Below, piece by piece: positions 25,447 to 33,996 of a DNA stretch of 64,000 nucleotides. The notes beneath the pieces were generated by a model. That model made no database searches. It saw only the letters and a program-made list of their open reading frames with translations, and was not told the DNA's origin. Position numbers and translations under genes: made by a program. Origin of the DNA: Alistipes sp. (lineage in GTDB: Bacteria; Bacteroidota; Bacteroidia; Bacteroidales; Rikenellaceae); assembly GCA_017935185.1 (NCBI GenBank), contig JAGBIC010000016.1, positions 1-64,000 of the forward strand. The letters run 5' to 3'. How positions within the stretch are numbered: position 1 is the stretch's first letter; each line of letters starts with the position of its first letter.

Positions 25447-27945
25447 TTACAGAGCAATACCAGTCTTTGTTGTACCAGTCTCGGTAGCTGAACTTGTTGT
25501 ACCACTAATACTGATAAATTTAGCTGTATTAACAGTGCCATTTACCTTAATATTGTGTACCTCAGTCTCGCCCTTGCTGGGGTCGAAAGTATAAGGAGTT
25601 GCAGCTACGGCATTCAAAGTATTGTTTACGGCAGTCACAGTCACGGCAGTGCTTGAACTAGACGATACCGATATAGCAGAAGCCGTATTAGATGTACATG
25701 TAAGATTGAAAGTACAGTTTGTTACTTTAATTGAGCCCTTAACATAGTTCTGAACATATATAGGAGCTGATGATGTAAGAGCGTTAAAAGTACAACCGTC
25801 AAACTCTGCTTCGAATGTTCCTACCGTGCCACTCAAACCTTCAAACAAGATCTGAGCATTGTCGAATGTACAATTCTTAAACTTGATTACTGTATTGGCA
25901 TCGGTCGCAGTAGCACAAACCTCAACCACTGAACCCAAACGATTGGTAGATGGCCCATAAGTTGGGCCTAACTTATTGAATGAGAAGTCAACATTCTCGT
26001 AAGTTACCACGCTACCTTCAGCAGTGCTTGGACGAACATCCACGTGGCCATATGTACTATTTACAACATAGCTACCGCCTACCATTGTGAGATCTGCGTT
26101 GTTTGAAAGATTGATTGTACCAGTTGCCTCAAATGTGTTACCATTCAAATCAATGTTAGCATCTTTGTTAATAGCACTGCTATATGTGATATCATCTACC
26201 AATACAACCTCATCACCGCTAGCAATTGCAGCAGCTACTTCTGCTGCATCTTTAGCAACTGCAACGCCTTCAGCAACTACATAATACTTACCATCTTTCT
26301 CTTCAGCCTTGTAGCCATCGGCAATGTACTTAGCAGCGGGTTGTGCTGAGTATGTACCACCTGTTACAGCGAATGTGCCACCGTAACCGTAGTCAGAGAG
26401 GTTGTCGTTGCCATAGTAGTTACCACCACTAAAGTTACCACCATTTACATATACAGTACCTGTTGTTCTGTTGCAGATAACAACACCACCGCTGGTTGTA
26501 GCGTGGAGATGCTGGAATGTACCACCGTTAATAGTCAACTTATGGGTACCACCGTCCTCAACATCAACAACGTGTGATGTAAGCGTACGTGAGCCAATAT
26601 CATTGTTTGTGAAAGTACCGCCATTGATAACAGTCTCGCCTGCGCCAGAAAGTTTGATGCTACCACGATCAGCGCTGATGTTAGTACCCTCCTCGATTGT
26701 CATCTTACCAGAAGAGATAAGTGCATAAGCAGAATAACCACCATCAGCAAGAGGTGCGCCCTCGATTGTAACACCGTTCAAAACAAGGTCACCTGCATTG
26801 TTAATAGCTGCATCACCATTCTCGGCTGTGTTCTTGATTGTACCATCAATCAATTTTGCAGAAACACCTGGTGCAACATTTACAATAGCACCATCGCCCT
26901 TCTCGATTGTACCGCTGATAGTCTTGCCGTTCATATTAAGCACCATATTTGCCTGAATATTCAAAGGCTGATTCAATACAACATCCTTGGTCAAAGTTAC
27001 CTCACCACCAAGAGCAGCGGCAATGATAAGATCGTCAGCTACATTGTCGGGCTGATCGAAGCCCTCCTTAATCTCAACCTGGAACTCAGCAGCAGAGGTG
27101 AGCAAATCACCAACGATGTGAGTCTTGTAGTTGCGCTCAACGGGAACAGCCTCATAAGTAGCGTCATCGATAGCGTTGCCGTTTGCATCAGCGTATGAGA
27201 ACTGAACATCAACCAACTCCTTGGCGTTAACCAAAAGGTAGTTCATTGAAAGAAGGTCATACTGAGTGCCCTTGGCAGTAATCTGAGTGTCGGTGGGGAT
27301 AGCAGCCATATTGTAGGTGAAATCCTCCTGACCTGAAACAGCGCCTGATGCGAGGTTAAGGGTCTTGTAAGCCTTAACGGTAACAGCAGTCTTACCAACC
27401 TCTACGCCAGCAGTCTTGGCGGCAGCGGTATCCTTGGTAGCGATGTTAAGCTGTGCGAAAGGACGCTTAAGCTCTACAGTCTGGTTGATAGGGCCCTGAA
27501 CGTTGTTGATGTCGATCTTCTTGAAGAAAGCATCCATGTTCTCGTTCTGTGCAGCAAGGCTTGCGTTGTTGATAGTAACGGTCTGTGCGTTCCAGTTTAC
27601 ATCATAGGGAGCAGTGTCGTTGTCTGCCCAGAAAAGGATGTCGTAGCTCTTACCGTTGGCCAAAGTGAAAGATACCTTGTCCTCAAGAGCGTTGCCTGCG
27701 AAAGCGTCTACCTCGCTCGCTGAAATCAACGGAGTGGTCTGGCCGTCAAGGTAAACAGCATAGTGCAATTTGTTTACTGCATGGCCGTTGCCATAAGTAG
27801 ATGCGGCACGAGTGCCGATGTTGGGAGCTGTAACGGTGAAGGTCACAACCGATTCAGCCGCGCCCGATGCCTCGGGAGCCTCATCCTTTGAACATGCTGT
27901 GGTAAGCATGGCAGCCGCAGCTGCGAAGAAAAATAATTTTCTCAT
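25447..27945 (-). CDS. DUF6562/fimbrillin-like lipoprotein with beta-helix repeats
   Basis: An 832-aa surface lipoprotein. The N-terminus has a signal with lipobox TTACS (Cys near residue 18). Residues about 30-300 resemble the DUF6562/fimbrillin-like domain found in Bacteroidales pili ('VTFTVTAPNIGTRA', 'KRPFAQLNIAT'). From about 305 on, the protein has repeating 'NG-T' turns such as VVLNQPLNI, LVLNGVTIEG, TVINGGTF and LTINGGTF, typical of right-handed parallel beta-helix (pectate lyase-like) adhesins or polysaccharide-binding stalks. No catalytic residues are evident. It is the third gene of an operon with DUF6562 and DUF3575 genes. A tip or minor adhesin is the best inference. Confidence 0.75.
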   Translation of the reverse strand: MRKLFFFAAAAAMLTTACSKDEAPEASGAAESVVTFTVTAPNIGTRAASTYGNGHAVNKLHYAVYLDGQTTPLISASEVDAFAGNALEDKVSFTLANGKSYDILFWADNDTAPYDVNWNAQTVTINNASLAAQNENMDAFFKKIDINNVQGPINQTVELKRPFAQLNIATKDTAAAKTAGVEVGKTAVTVKAYKTLNLASGAVSGQEDFTYNMAAIPTDTQITAKGTQYDLLSMNYLLVNAKELVDVQFSYADANGNAIDDATYEAVPVERNYKTHIVGDLLTSAAEFQVEIKEGFDQPDNVADDLIIAAALGGEVTLTKDVVLNQPLNIQANMVLNMNGKTISGTIEKGDGAIVNVAPGVSAKLIDGTIKNTAENGDAAINNAGDLVLNGVTIEGAPLADGGYSAYALISSGKMTIEEGTNISADRGSIKLSGAGETVINGGTFTNNDIGSRTLTSHVVDVEDGGTHKLTINGGTFQHLHATTSGGVVICNRTTGTVYVNGGNFSGGNYYGNDNLSDYGYGGTFAVTGGTYSAQPAAKYIADGYKAEEKDGKYYVVAEGVAVAKDAAEVAAAIASGDEVVLVDDITYSSAINKDANIDLNGNTFEATGTINLSNNADLTMVGGSYVVNSTYGHVDVRPSTAEGSVVTYENVDFSFNKLGPTYGPSTNRLGSVVEVCATATDANTVIKFKNCTFDNAQILFEGLSGTVGTFEAEFDGCTFNALTSSAPIYVQNYVKGSIKVTNCTFNLTCTSNTASAISVSSSSSTAVTVTAVNNTLNAVAATPYTFDPSKGETEVHNIKVNGTVNTAKFISISGTTSSATETGTTKTGIAL

Positions 27946-27994
27946 AATTGTTTAGGATTTTGTTAAAAAATAATTGGTTATGTATTAAAAAAAT

Positions 27995-29116
27995 TTATGG
28001 TTCGTAAATATATTCGTCATCCTCGAAGCCAGGGTTAATGCCCACACCTCCCGAAGCCTCTGATGTGAGGAACTTCGAGCGCACGGTGGTGAGCTTGCTA
28101 CGGCTGATGGGGACTTTGAAGGCATCGGTGGTGGAGAGCAGTGTGCCATCCTTGTCGTAGATGTCTACCGACACATTCACCGCCGACGCATCGCCGTTAA
28201 CAAAAACATAGTCGAAACCCAGCTCGGCCTCGGTGTCGCTGATTTTGGTGAGCGTCGAGCTGAAAGTGGTGGCGCGGGCCTCAATGGGGTTGTCGAGGAA
28301 CATCTCGTATTCGTCGGCCATATTGCCGTGGTAGGTGAAGACGATGTTGAAATCGTTGAGATCGACAACGCGGGTCTCGCCTGATTTGGTAGTGCCCAAA
28401 ACCTGATTCTTGCCCAGCACAATGGGGGCTTTGGCCTCCTTGTCGGAGTTTGAGCCATCTTTGTCTTTGTTGTTGGCCTCCTTGTCTTTGGCCTCGGCCT
28501 CGGCGCGCATCTCGATGATACGCTCTACAAACTTATTAAGGTCGGTGGTGATGAAGTTATACTTGGCCAAAGGTCGCTTCATGTGGATGGGAATCCTCGA
28601 GGTGGCGTAGCTCACCCTGATAGAGGTGCGGCCGACAAAAGCGTCGCGATAGTCGTTGTTGCCGACATGCTCCTGATGAAGTTTGATGGCGGCAAAGTCG
28701 GCGGTGTTGTAGAATTTGTCGTCGTCGCTGCCCGCATCAACATAGTCGGCCCACACCATGATGGTGTAGTAGCCGTAAGGCAGGTTGTCAATCTCGAAGC
28801 TGTAATCCAACTCGTCGATATCGTCCTGGGTGCGGACTATCTGACGCAAGATCTGGCGCTCGGTGGATGCGTTGTAGAACAGACCATTATATATGTTTAC
28901 AACGTAGCGGATATCGTAGTTCTCGGCCTGCTCGGCACGGGTCGCCTGATGCTCCAGAACCTGATAGAGTGGCAACTCGGTGTTGAAGTCCAAATCAATG
29001 GTGAGATTGCGCAGTTTCTCCGGCTCGGGAATCTCATGCACATCGCATGCGGCGAGCGCAAAAGCGGCCGCAAAGAGCATGATTGCAGAACGGAAATATG
29101 AACGCAGACTATTCAT
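27995..29116 (-). CDS. DUF6562-type fimbria-like lipoprotein
   Basis: A 373-aa protein with a signal peptide and lipobox ALAACD (Cys near residue 24). The core resembles FimB/Mfa2-type anchoring lipoproteins: 'LTIDLDFNTELPLYQ', 'YDIRYVVNIYNG', 'YGYYTIMVWADYVDAGS' and 'IPIHMKRPLAKYNFITTDL'. An unusual low-complexity Lys/Asp/Glu/Asn stretch (about residues 205-230) interrupts the domain. It overlaps the DUF3575 gene upstream by 8 nt and precedes the beta-helix gene by 49 nt. A role in anchoring or assembling a surface fibre is inferred. Confidence 0.75.
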   Translation of the reverse strand: MNSLRSYFRSAIMLFAAAFALAACDVHEIPEPEKLRNLTIDLDFNTELPLYQVLEHQATRAEQAENYDIRYVVNIYNGLFYNASTERQILRQIVRTQDDIDELDYSFEIDNLPYGYYTIMVWADYVDAGSDDDKFYNTADFAAIKLHQEHVGNNDYRDAFVGRTSIRVSYATSRIPIHMKRPLAKYNFITTDLNKFVERIIEMRAEAEAKDKEANNKDKDGSNSDKEAKAPIVLGKNQVLGTTKSGETRVVDLNDFNIVFTYHGNMADEYEMFLDNPIEARATTFSSTLTKISDTEAELGFDYVFVNGDASAVNVSVDIYDKDGTLLSTTDAFKVPISRSKLTTVRSKFLTSEASGGVGINPGFEDDEYIYEP

Positions 29117-30389
29117 TCATACCCCCTTTCTTGTTGAGATTAAATGAGCGCGAGAAATTTATCGAGAGCTGATCGATACCATAGTAGGTCTTTTTCTCGC
29201 TATGGTGATATAGGCCCTGCTTTGTGTTGGGCGTATTCTCGTAAACATTGTAATCGAGCGAATAGATGCCCGCACCGATGGCAAACTCCACATGCCAGCG
29301 CTCTTTTTTGCCCAAAGGCATGCGGTAACCGATGCTGATACCGCCACCCAAAGCGGGTGTGTGGCGATTGTGGTCCTGATAACGGAACTCACCATTGGCG
29401 GCAAGGTTGTAGTATGCCATGCCGAAGTGAGCGCCTGCGAACAAGCCTCGGTTGGTGGAATTGAGCCAGTATCGCATTTCGGGCTGGAAAGCGATGGTGC
29501 GGAACTTTATAGTCGATGTGAAGTAGTCCCACGCCGAATAGTAGAATGGCAACGAGAGAGATAGGTGCTTGGCTAAATCTATCTCGATTGCGACATTCGA
29601 GATGAGAAGACCCCATCCCAAAGCGTTGGTTTTAATATGTAGATTCCGATTCCATGTTTCGATGGCGGGAGCCGGCTCGGGCGTGTGAGTGGGAACAATC
29701 TCAACAGCCGGCTCGGGCTCTGCTACCGGTTGGGGTTCAGGTTCGGGCTCTGGCTCGGGCTGCGGCTCCGGAACGGTAACGATTTGCGGTGCGGGTTGTT
29801 TTTTATAGGTTACAAACACCACAAACGCATTTCGCATGGCCGAGAAGAATATGGCGTTTAGTTGTTGCCATATTTCCCCCCCCCTTAATTGCTTGAGCTT
29901 TAAGATGCGATGGTCGATTTGTGTACCGTTTGTGTATGGAACCAATTCGGCATCCATAGCTATTATATTCAGCACCTCTTGTTTGTTTGCAATGTTCGAC
30001 TCGGCAACTTGTTTGGCCAAATATTCCCACGTAATATAGTTGTCGTTATAGCTGACGATATTGTCGGGCAGGTCAATCTTGCTGCGTATGATTCTCTCCA
30101 CTGACGCTATACGCTCGTTAGCCAGCCTGCGGTTGATTTGGTAGCTGCCGTCGGGAGAAGATGTACCACGCAGAGAGATATGGGTGATTTGGATGGTGCT
30201 GTCCTGTTTGATTGTTTGAATAAGTGAATTTAGGTCGGCAAGTTGATTGTTGTTGTTTCTATAACCTTCATCAATGGCGGCACTATTCACTCGGAAATCA
30301 ATTTTGATCTCTGTGCGAAGTTCTTGAGCAATGGTTATAGGAGCTATAACTATGCAGATAGCTAAAATGATATATTTAATGCAGGACAT
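29109..30389 (-). CDS. DUF3575 outer-membrane protein with OmpA-like N-terminus
   Basis: Taking the ATG at 30389 gives 426 aa with a signal peptide ending ITIAQ; the promoter -7 element at 30450-30457 excludes the longer ATG at 30452. Residues about 28-195 include an OmpA/MotB-like stretch ('KIDFRVNSAAIDEGYRNN', 'ISLRGTSSPDGSYQINRRLA'), then a Pro-Glu linker (about 205-245), then a DUF3575 beta-barrel ('IKTNALGWGLLISNVAIEID') to the end. Such proteins accompany Mfa/Fim-type pili genes. A run of nine G on the coding strand (29876-29884) lies in the frame and could switch the gene by slippage. Confidence 0.8.
   Translation of the reverse strand: MSCIKYIILAICIVIAPITIAQELRTEIKIDFRVNSAAIDEGYRNNNNQLADLNSLIQTIKQDSTIQITHISLRGTSSPDGSYQINRRLANERIASVERIIRSKIDLPDNIVSYNDNYITWEYLAKQVAESNIANKQEVLNIIAMDAELVPYTNGTQIDHRILKLKQLRGGEIWQQLNAIFFSAMRNAFVVFVTYKKQPAPQIVTVPEPQPEPEPEPEPQPVAEPEPAVEIVPTHTPEPAPAIETWNRNLHIKTNALGWGLLISNVAIEIDLAKHLSLSLPFYYSAWDYFTSTIKFRTIAFQPEMRYWLNSTNRGLFAGAHFGMAYYNLAANGEFRYQDHNRHTPALGGGISIGYRMPLGKKERWHVEFAIGAGIYSLDYNVYENTPNTKQGLYHHSEKKTYYGIDQLSINFSRSFNLNKKGGMNE
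29876..29884 (-). repeat. G9 homopolymer tract inside the DUF3575 gene
   Basis: Nine consecutive G on the coding strand encode part of Leu-Arg-Gly-Gly-Glu near residue 170. Gain or loss of one base would shift the frame before the linker and barrel. Confidence 0.9.
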
Positions 30390-30449
30390 TTTTGTGTGTG
30401 TGAATATAATAGCACCCCAATGAGGTGGGTAGTCGTAATAATTCGTTAG

Positions 30450-30457
30450 CAAAGGTA
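30450..30457 (-). promoter_or_regulatory. Promoter -7 element of the fimbria-like operon
   Basis: Minus-strand TACCTTTG, perfect TAnnTTTG; no good -33 box is seen. It implies a start near 30446 and a 55-nt leader, which decides the DUF3575 start codon. Confidence 0.6.
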
Positions 30458-30586
30458 GGTATATTTTTCTGTAGTTACGTGTGCTGGTTGATAAAATTGG
30501 TTATTTCGTTGAAAAAACGTGGTGGAATAATAGCACAAATAATGCCAATATTGCGTATTGCAGATTGTCAGTCAAGATGTCAAAAT

Positions 30587-30595
30587 CCCCCCCCC
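30587..30595. repeat. C9/G9 homopolymer tract upstream of the fimbria-like operon
   Basis: Nine C on the plus strand (nine G on the operon's coding strand), about 130 bp upstream of the promoter at 30450. Only one other run of this length is seen in the window, inside the DUF3575 gene. Confidence 0.9.
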
Positions 30596-30943
30596 TCCTG
30601 AAAATCAGTAAGTTAGCTCGTTTTGGCTATGGCTTTAACCTGCTAAAACTATCGTTTTATATTTGTAAAAATATTTGTACTATCATATTTTCTTATCGAT
30701 TTTTTAACCTTATTCGGCGTGTTTATGGCTATGCCGTGGCTTTTTTGCTTTATTGATAGGTAATTTACGTGTTTATTCAAAATCTATTGACAGTAATGGG
30801 TTATTTCGTAATGTGTGTATGTAATTGTGTCCATGTTATAGTGTTTTTATAATATTTTGTCAAACTTGTGCTGCGCGGAACTTTATAGCGGTATTGTGTT
30901 GCTCAAATTTCATTCCAATCAATGTTTGTGGATGTGATGATAT

Positions 30944-30979
30944 AAAAAAAACATACAAATGGAATATCCCATTTGTATG
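30944..30979 (-). terminator. Terminator of the polyferredoxin/ECF operon
   Basis: Perfect 11-bp stem (30952-30962 with 30969-30979) followed on the minus strand by eight U residues, 35 nt after the S-component stop. Confidence 0.88.
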
Positions 30980-31013
30980 CTTTATACCTATTTATATATT
31001 TATATGCTCTTGA

Positions 31014-31526
31014 CTATCTCTTCAAAAGGTATTTAATGAACAAATATCCGCCGAAGATCTGCAAAGCCATACCGGGGATGCCGAGGCGGAAGTCCTGCAT
31101 GGCAACGGCGAAGCTGCCCGACATAATCCACTCGGCGATTGTGCCTACGCCCTGATACATCAGCACCACTGCTGCCAAAGTTGAAAGGGTCACCTTGCCT
31201 GTGCGTGAAGCTACGAAACCTGCGGCGAGGGCAAGAATGGTAGATTTGATAAGGATAGGCATAACCATGGCGTCGGCGGGCATGGCAAACAGCAGGTTGT
31301 TGGCCAGAGGCGAGAGAATGGCGGTGAGCAGACCTACACGCCAGCCGTATTTATACGCGCCAATGAGAGTGAAAAAGTATATTGGCAACAAAATAAGACC
31401 TCCTCGGGGTATCATGTGGCAAATCTGCGGAAGAACGATGTTGCCCGCGATAAACAAAGCTGCAAAGAGATAAGTCTTTGCATCGAGGTAGTTAAGTGAA
31501 TAGAGTTTGATGCTTGATGTTTTCAT
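31014..31526 (-). CDS. ECF transporter S (substrate-binding membrane) component
   Basis: A 170-aa very hydrophobic protein with about six membrane segments. The pattern 'YLFAALFIAGNIVLPQICH', 'GGLILLPIYFFTLIGAYKYG', 'GLLTAILSPLANNLLF' and 'IKSTILALAAGF' matches ECF S-components, which bind a vitamin or metal and dock on a shared EcfA-EcfA'-EcfT module. No such module is in the window. It is the fifth gene of an operon with two Fe-S proteins, DUF1893 and a lipoprotein. The substrate is not readable; a cofactor used by the redox proteins, or an oligometal, is only a guess. Confidence 0.8.
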   Translation of the reverse strand: MKTSSIKLYSLNYLDAKTYLFAALFIAGNIVLPQICHMIPRGGLILLPIYFFTLIGAYKYGWRVGLLTAILSPLANNLLFAMPADAMVMPILIKSTILALAAGFVASRTGKVTLSTLAAVVLMYQGVGTIAEWIMSGSFAVAMQDFRLGIPGMALQIFGGYLFIKYLLKR

Positions 31527-31564
31527 AATTTTATGTGTTTTTAGTTTTATTCTTGCAAATTGGG

Positions 31565-32188
31565 TTACTCTTTCTTAAGAAGCGGCAGAATCTCCTGCTC
31601 AAAAATCGAGCGCTCGATGATACGGTAGTGCGGCTGGTAGTGCTTGCTGAACTCTTCGCTATGGTGCATCACTACATTGCCCTCGCCAAGCATTTTCGAT
31701 ATCATTGCTCTGTCGGCATCGGTTGCCTCCGATTGCGGAAGCACGCCCATGACCTGTATCACCGAGTCGATTTTTGCCCACTCCTGCTGCCATATGTCGT
31801 TTGCGATGGGTTTAATGCCGTTCACGCTGCGGACAAAGGCGTCGAAGTAGACCTCGTAAGGCACTCTGCCGTCGGCTATTACCGAGAGGTTTACCCTGTA
31901 AAACCGACCCTTGTATCCCGTTGGCTCGTAGTCTGCTCCCTCAAACGAGGATGAGTTGTTCAGCTCGTAGCGCAGGTACCTGTCGGCCGAAGAGTTGTCG
32001 GCGATAATATGCCCGGGACCAAAATAGTCCTGAAAATAGTTCTTATAAAGGTCGCGCAGCGTAGAGTGCGGATACATCTTCATCTGACGCTCCACCGAGG
32101 CTCTTATGTCGGCGCAGGGGTCGCTTGCGGTGCAGCTGCCCAGTATTATTGCCATTACGGATATAAGGGGTATTAAAATGTTTTTCAT
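31565..32188 (-). CDS. Uncharacterised lipoprotein of the polyferredoxin operon
   Basis: A 207-aa protein from the ATG at 32188, whose ATGA overlaps the DUF1893 stop; a longer start would run inside DUF1893. It has a signal peptide with lipobox LGSC (Cys near residue 19). The mature part contains 'LYKNYFQDYFGPGHII' and a His-rich stretch near the end (VVMHHSEEFSKHYQPHYRI), which could bind metal. I do not recognise a family with known function. Its location between DUF1893 and an ECF S component suggests an extracytoplasmic partner of the same system. Confidence 0.78.
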   Translation of the reverse strand: MKNILIPLISVMAIILGSCTASDPCADIRASVERQMKMYPHSTLRDLYKNYFQDYFGPGHIIADNSSADRYLRYELNNSSSFEGADYEPTGYKGRFYRVNLSVIADGRVPYEVYFDAFVRSVNGIKPIANDIWQQEWAKIDSVIQVMGVLPQSEATDADRAMISKMLGEGNVVMHHSEEFSKHYQPHYRIIERSIFEQEILPLLKKE

Positions 32189-32610
32189 CGTAATTGCGTT
32201 ACAAAGTCGGTTATAAGAGGCAGACACTCTTGCGCTGTGGTGCACTTGCTGCATAAGCGTTCAACAGGGCATATTCCGTCGCCTTGACGATTGATGATGT
32301 TGTCTGCCAGCTTGCCATAGGTAAAAGTTATGTTGGCATTCTGCAACAACTCTGCCGCAGGGCGACTCAATACATCGGCATGCAGGTCGGCAATGCCACC
32401 CAATATCATCAGCGCTGCAGCACCTTTGCCAACAACCTTGTCGGCAACAAATGCGCCATTGAGCAGATGAGGTTCGGAGTGAAGTAGCTCAAAGAGGTCT
32501 TTTATGCCTCGCTGATTGAATGAGCGTATCTCTTCGCCATTGCAAATAACACACGAGCATTGCAATTCGTGCAGCAGATCAACTACCCTATCTCGGCTCT
32601 CTCTGGTCAT
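32185..32610 (-). CDS. DUF1893 domain protein
   Basis: A 141-aa soluble protein matching the DUF1893 fold in its first 100 residues ('CSCVICNGEEIRSFNQRGIKD', with 'VADKVVGKGAAALMILGGI'). It resembles small cytidine-deaminase-like domains but no catalytic residues are assured. The C-terminus has a Cys-rich tail, Cys-Pro...Cys-X2-Cys...Cys, in 'CPVERLCSKCTTAQEC', which may bind iron-sulfur or zinc. The start follows the reductase stop by 2 nt and the stop overlaps the lipoprotein start, so the genes are coupled. Confidence 0.82.
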   Translation of the reverse strand: MTRESRDRVVDLLHELQCSCVICNGEEIRSFNQRGIKDLFELLHSEPHLLNGAFVADKVVGKGAAALMILGGIADLHADVLSRPAAELLQNANITFTYGKLADNIINRQGDGICPVERLCSKCTTAQECLPLITDFVTQLR

Positions 32611-32612
32611 TG

Positions 32613-33983
32613 TTAGAACGGTTTGCCCTGCTTTAACTTTTCGATATACTCGTCAATACGGCGAATCTCCTTCGGGATGTCGATATTCTGGGGGCAATGC
32701 TCATTACACTGTCCGCAGCCTGTGCAGTGGTCGGCCTGACGGTCTTTCTCGACAGCACGCTCATAGCCTACAAGGAATGCGCGGCGGGCTTTGCGATAGT
32801 TTTCGTCTTGCGATGACTTACTCAGATTACCCTCATTTACGCATTTGTTGTAGTGCAAGAGGATGCCCGGAATATCAAGGCCGTATGTGCAAGGCATACA
32901 ATATTTACAATCATTACATGGGATAGTCGGGTATTGCAACATGAGCTCGGCAGTTTCGTAAAGGAACTCCTTCTGCTCGTCGTTCAGCGGTACAAGCGGC
33001 GAGAACGAGAGTAGGTTGTCGTGGAGATGCTCCTCGTAAACCATGCCACTCAAAATGCTCAATACGTTGGGGTGTGAGCCGTTGAAGCGGAATGACCACG
33101 ATGCAACCGAACGGTCGGGCTCCTCCATCTTCAGGCGCGCCTCGATGTGGGCGGGCACATTCGAGAGGCGACCACCGAGCAGGGGCTCCATGATAAGTAC
33201 GGGTATACCTCGTTTCTCAAGCTCGGTGTAGAGATACTCGGCGTTGGTGTTGCGGCCTCGTGCGCTGCGCCAATCCGAGTAGTTCATTTGAATCAAAGCG
33301 AAATCCCAGTGTACCTTCTCGTGATAGGCCAATATCTGGTCGAACTGGTCGGCCGAGCCGTGGAATGACCATCCGAGGTTGCGGATGCGGCCCTGCTTGC
33401 GCTGCTCAACAAGATAATCCAACACACCGTTGTCGATGAAACGCTGGTTGAAATTGCTGATGGTGTTCAGACTGTGAAGCAGATAGTAGTCGATATAATC
33501 CACCTGCAACTTTCGCAGTGAAGCCTCAAACATAGCCACCGAGTTCTCGAAGGTCCAATTCGAGAAGTTTGACATCTTGGTTGAGATGAAGTATTTGTCG
33601 CGAGGATAACGCTTCAAGGCGATACCTGTAGCCTCCTCCGAAAGACCCTGAACATAAACGGGGGCTGTGTCGAAGAAGTTTACGCCGTGGGCAATGGCAT
33701 AGTCGACCAGTTCGTTTACAGTCTCTTGGTCAATCTTGGTGCGGCCATCCTCTCGAATCGTCGGCCAACGCATACATCCATAGCCGAGCAACGATACCTT
33801 GTCGCCGGTGTTGGGGTTGGTGCGCATCTCCATCTTGCCTTCGGGAATCTCCTGAAGCTGATTGCCGAGCTTCAGAGTGCCGTTTTTACATCCTGTAAGG
33901 GCTGCTGCCGTGAGCAATGAACCTGCGCCCATGCGCTTTAGAAATTCACGGCGATCAATATTTTTTGTCTGCTTGAAGTCCAT
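32613..33983 (-). CDS. Tat-exported aldo/keto reductase with C-terminal ferredoxin motifs
   Basis: A 456-aa protein from the ATG at 33983; the earlier in-frame start overlaps the upstream gene. Residues 11-32 are a twin-arginine signal (RREFLKRMGAGSLL) ending in a lipobox-like LTGC. An aldo/keto reductase barrel follows, with the tetrad Asp105, Tyr110, Lys136 and His170. The C-terminal 110 residues carry CNDCKYCMPC (356-365) and CTGCGQCNEHCP (420-431), the latter a typical 4Fe-4S site. The folded, cofactor-loaded enzyme would be exported and could exchange electrons with the upstream polyferredoxin (13 nt away). Substrate unknown. Confidence 0.88.
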   Translation of the reverse strand: MDFKQTKNIDRREFLKRMGAGSLLTAAALTGCKNGTLKLGNQLQEIPEGKMEMRTNPNTGDKVSLLGYGCMRWPTIREDGRTKIDQETVNELVDYAIAHGVNFFDTAPVYVQGLSEEATGIALKRYPRDKYFISTKMSNFSNWTFENSVAMFEASLRKLQVDYIDYYLLHSLNTISNFNQRFIDNGVLDYLVEQRKQGRIRNLGWSFHGSADQFDQILAYHEKVHWDFALIQMNYSDWRSARGRNTNAEYLYTELEKRGIPVLIMEPLLGGRLSNVPAHIEARLKMEEPDRSVASWSFRFNGSHPNVLSILSGMVYEEHLHDNLLSFSPLVPLNDEQKEFLYETAELMLQYPTIPCNDCKYCMPCTYGLDIPGILLHYNKCVNEGNLSKSSQDENYRKARRAFLVGYERAVEKDRQADHCTGCGQCNEHCPQNIDIPKEIRRIDEYIEKLKQGKPF

Positions 33984-33996
33984 ACTTGTTCGGTTT

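Larger units (their letters stand above)
30390..31013. other. AT-rich intergenic region
   Basis: This 624-nt gap has no convincing gene. It holds the promoter of the DUF3575 operon (30450-30457), a C9 tract (30587-30595), and the terminator of the ECF S-component operon (30944-30979). The rest is AT-rich with no recognisable tRNA or known riboswitch. Confidence 0.7.

Noticed and set aside
30481..30756. A 91-codon plus-strand frame in the AT-rich gap that contains the C9 tract
   Set aside because: Composition is that of non-coding AT-rich DNA, with no homology seen and no promoter in that direction.
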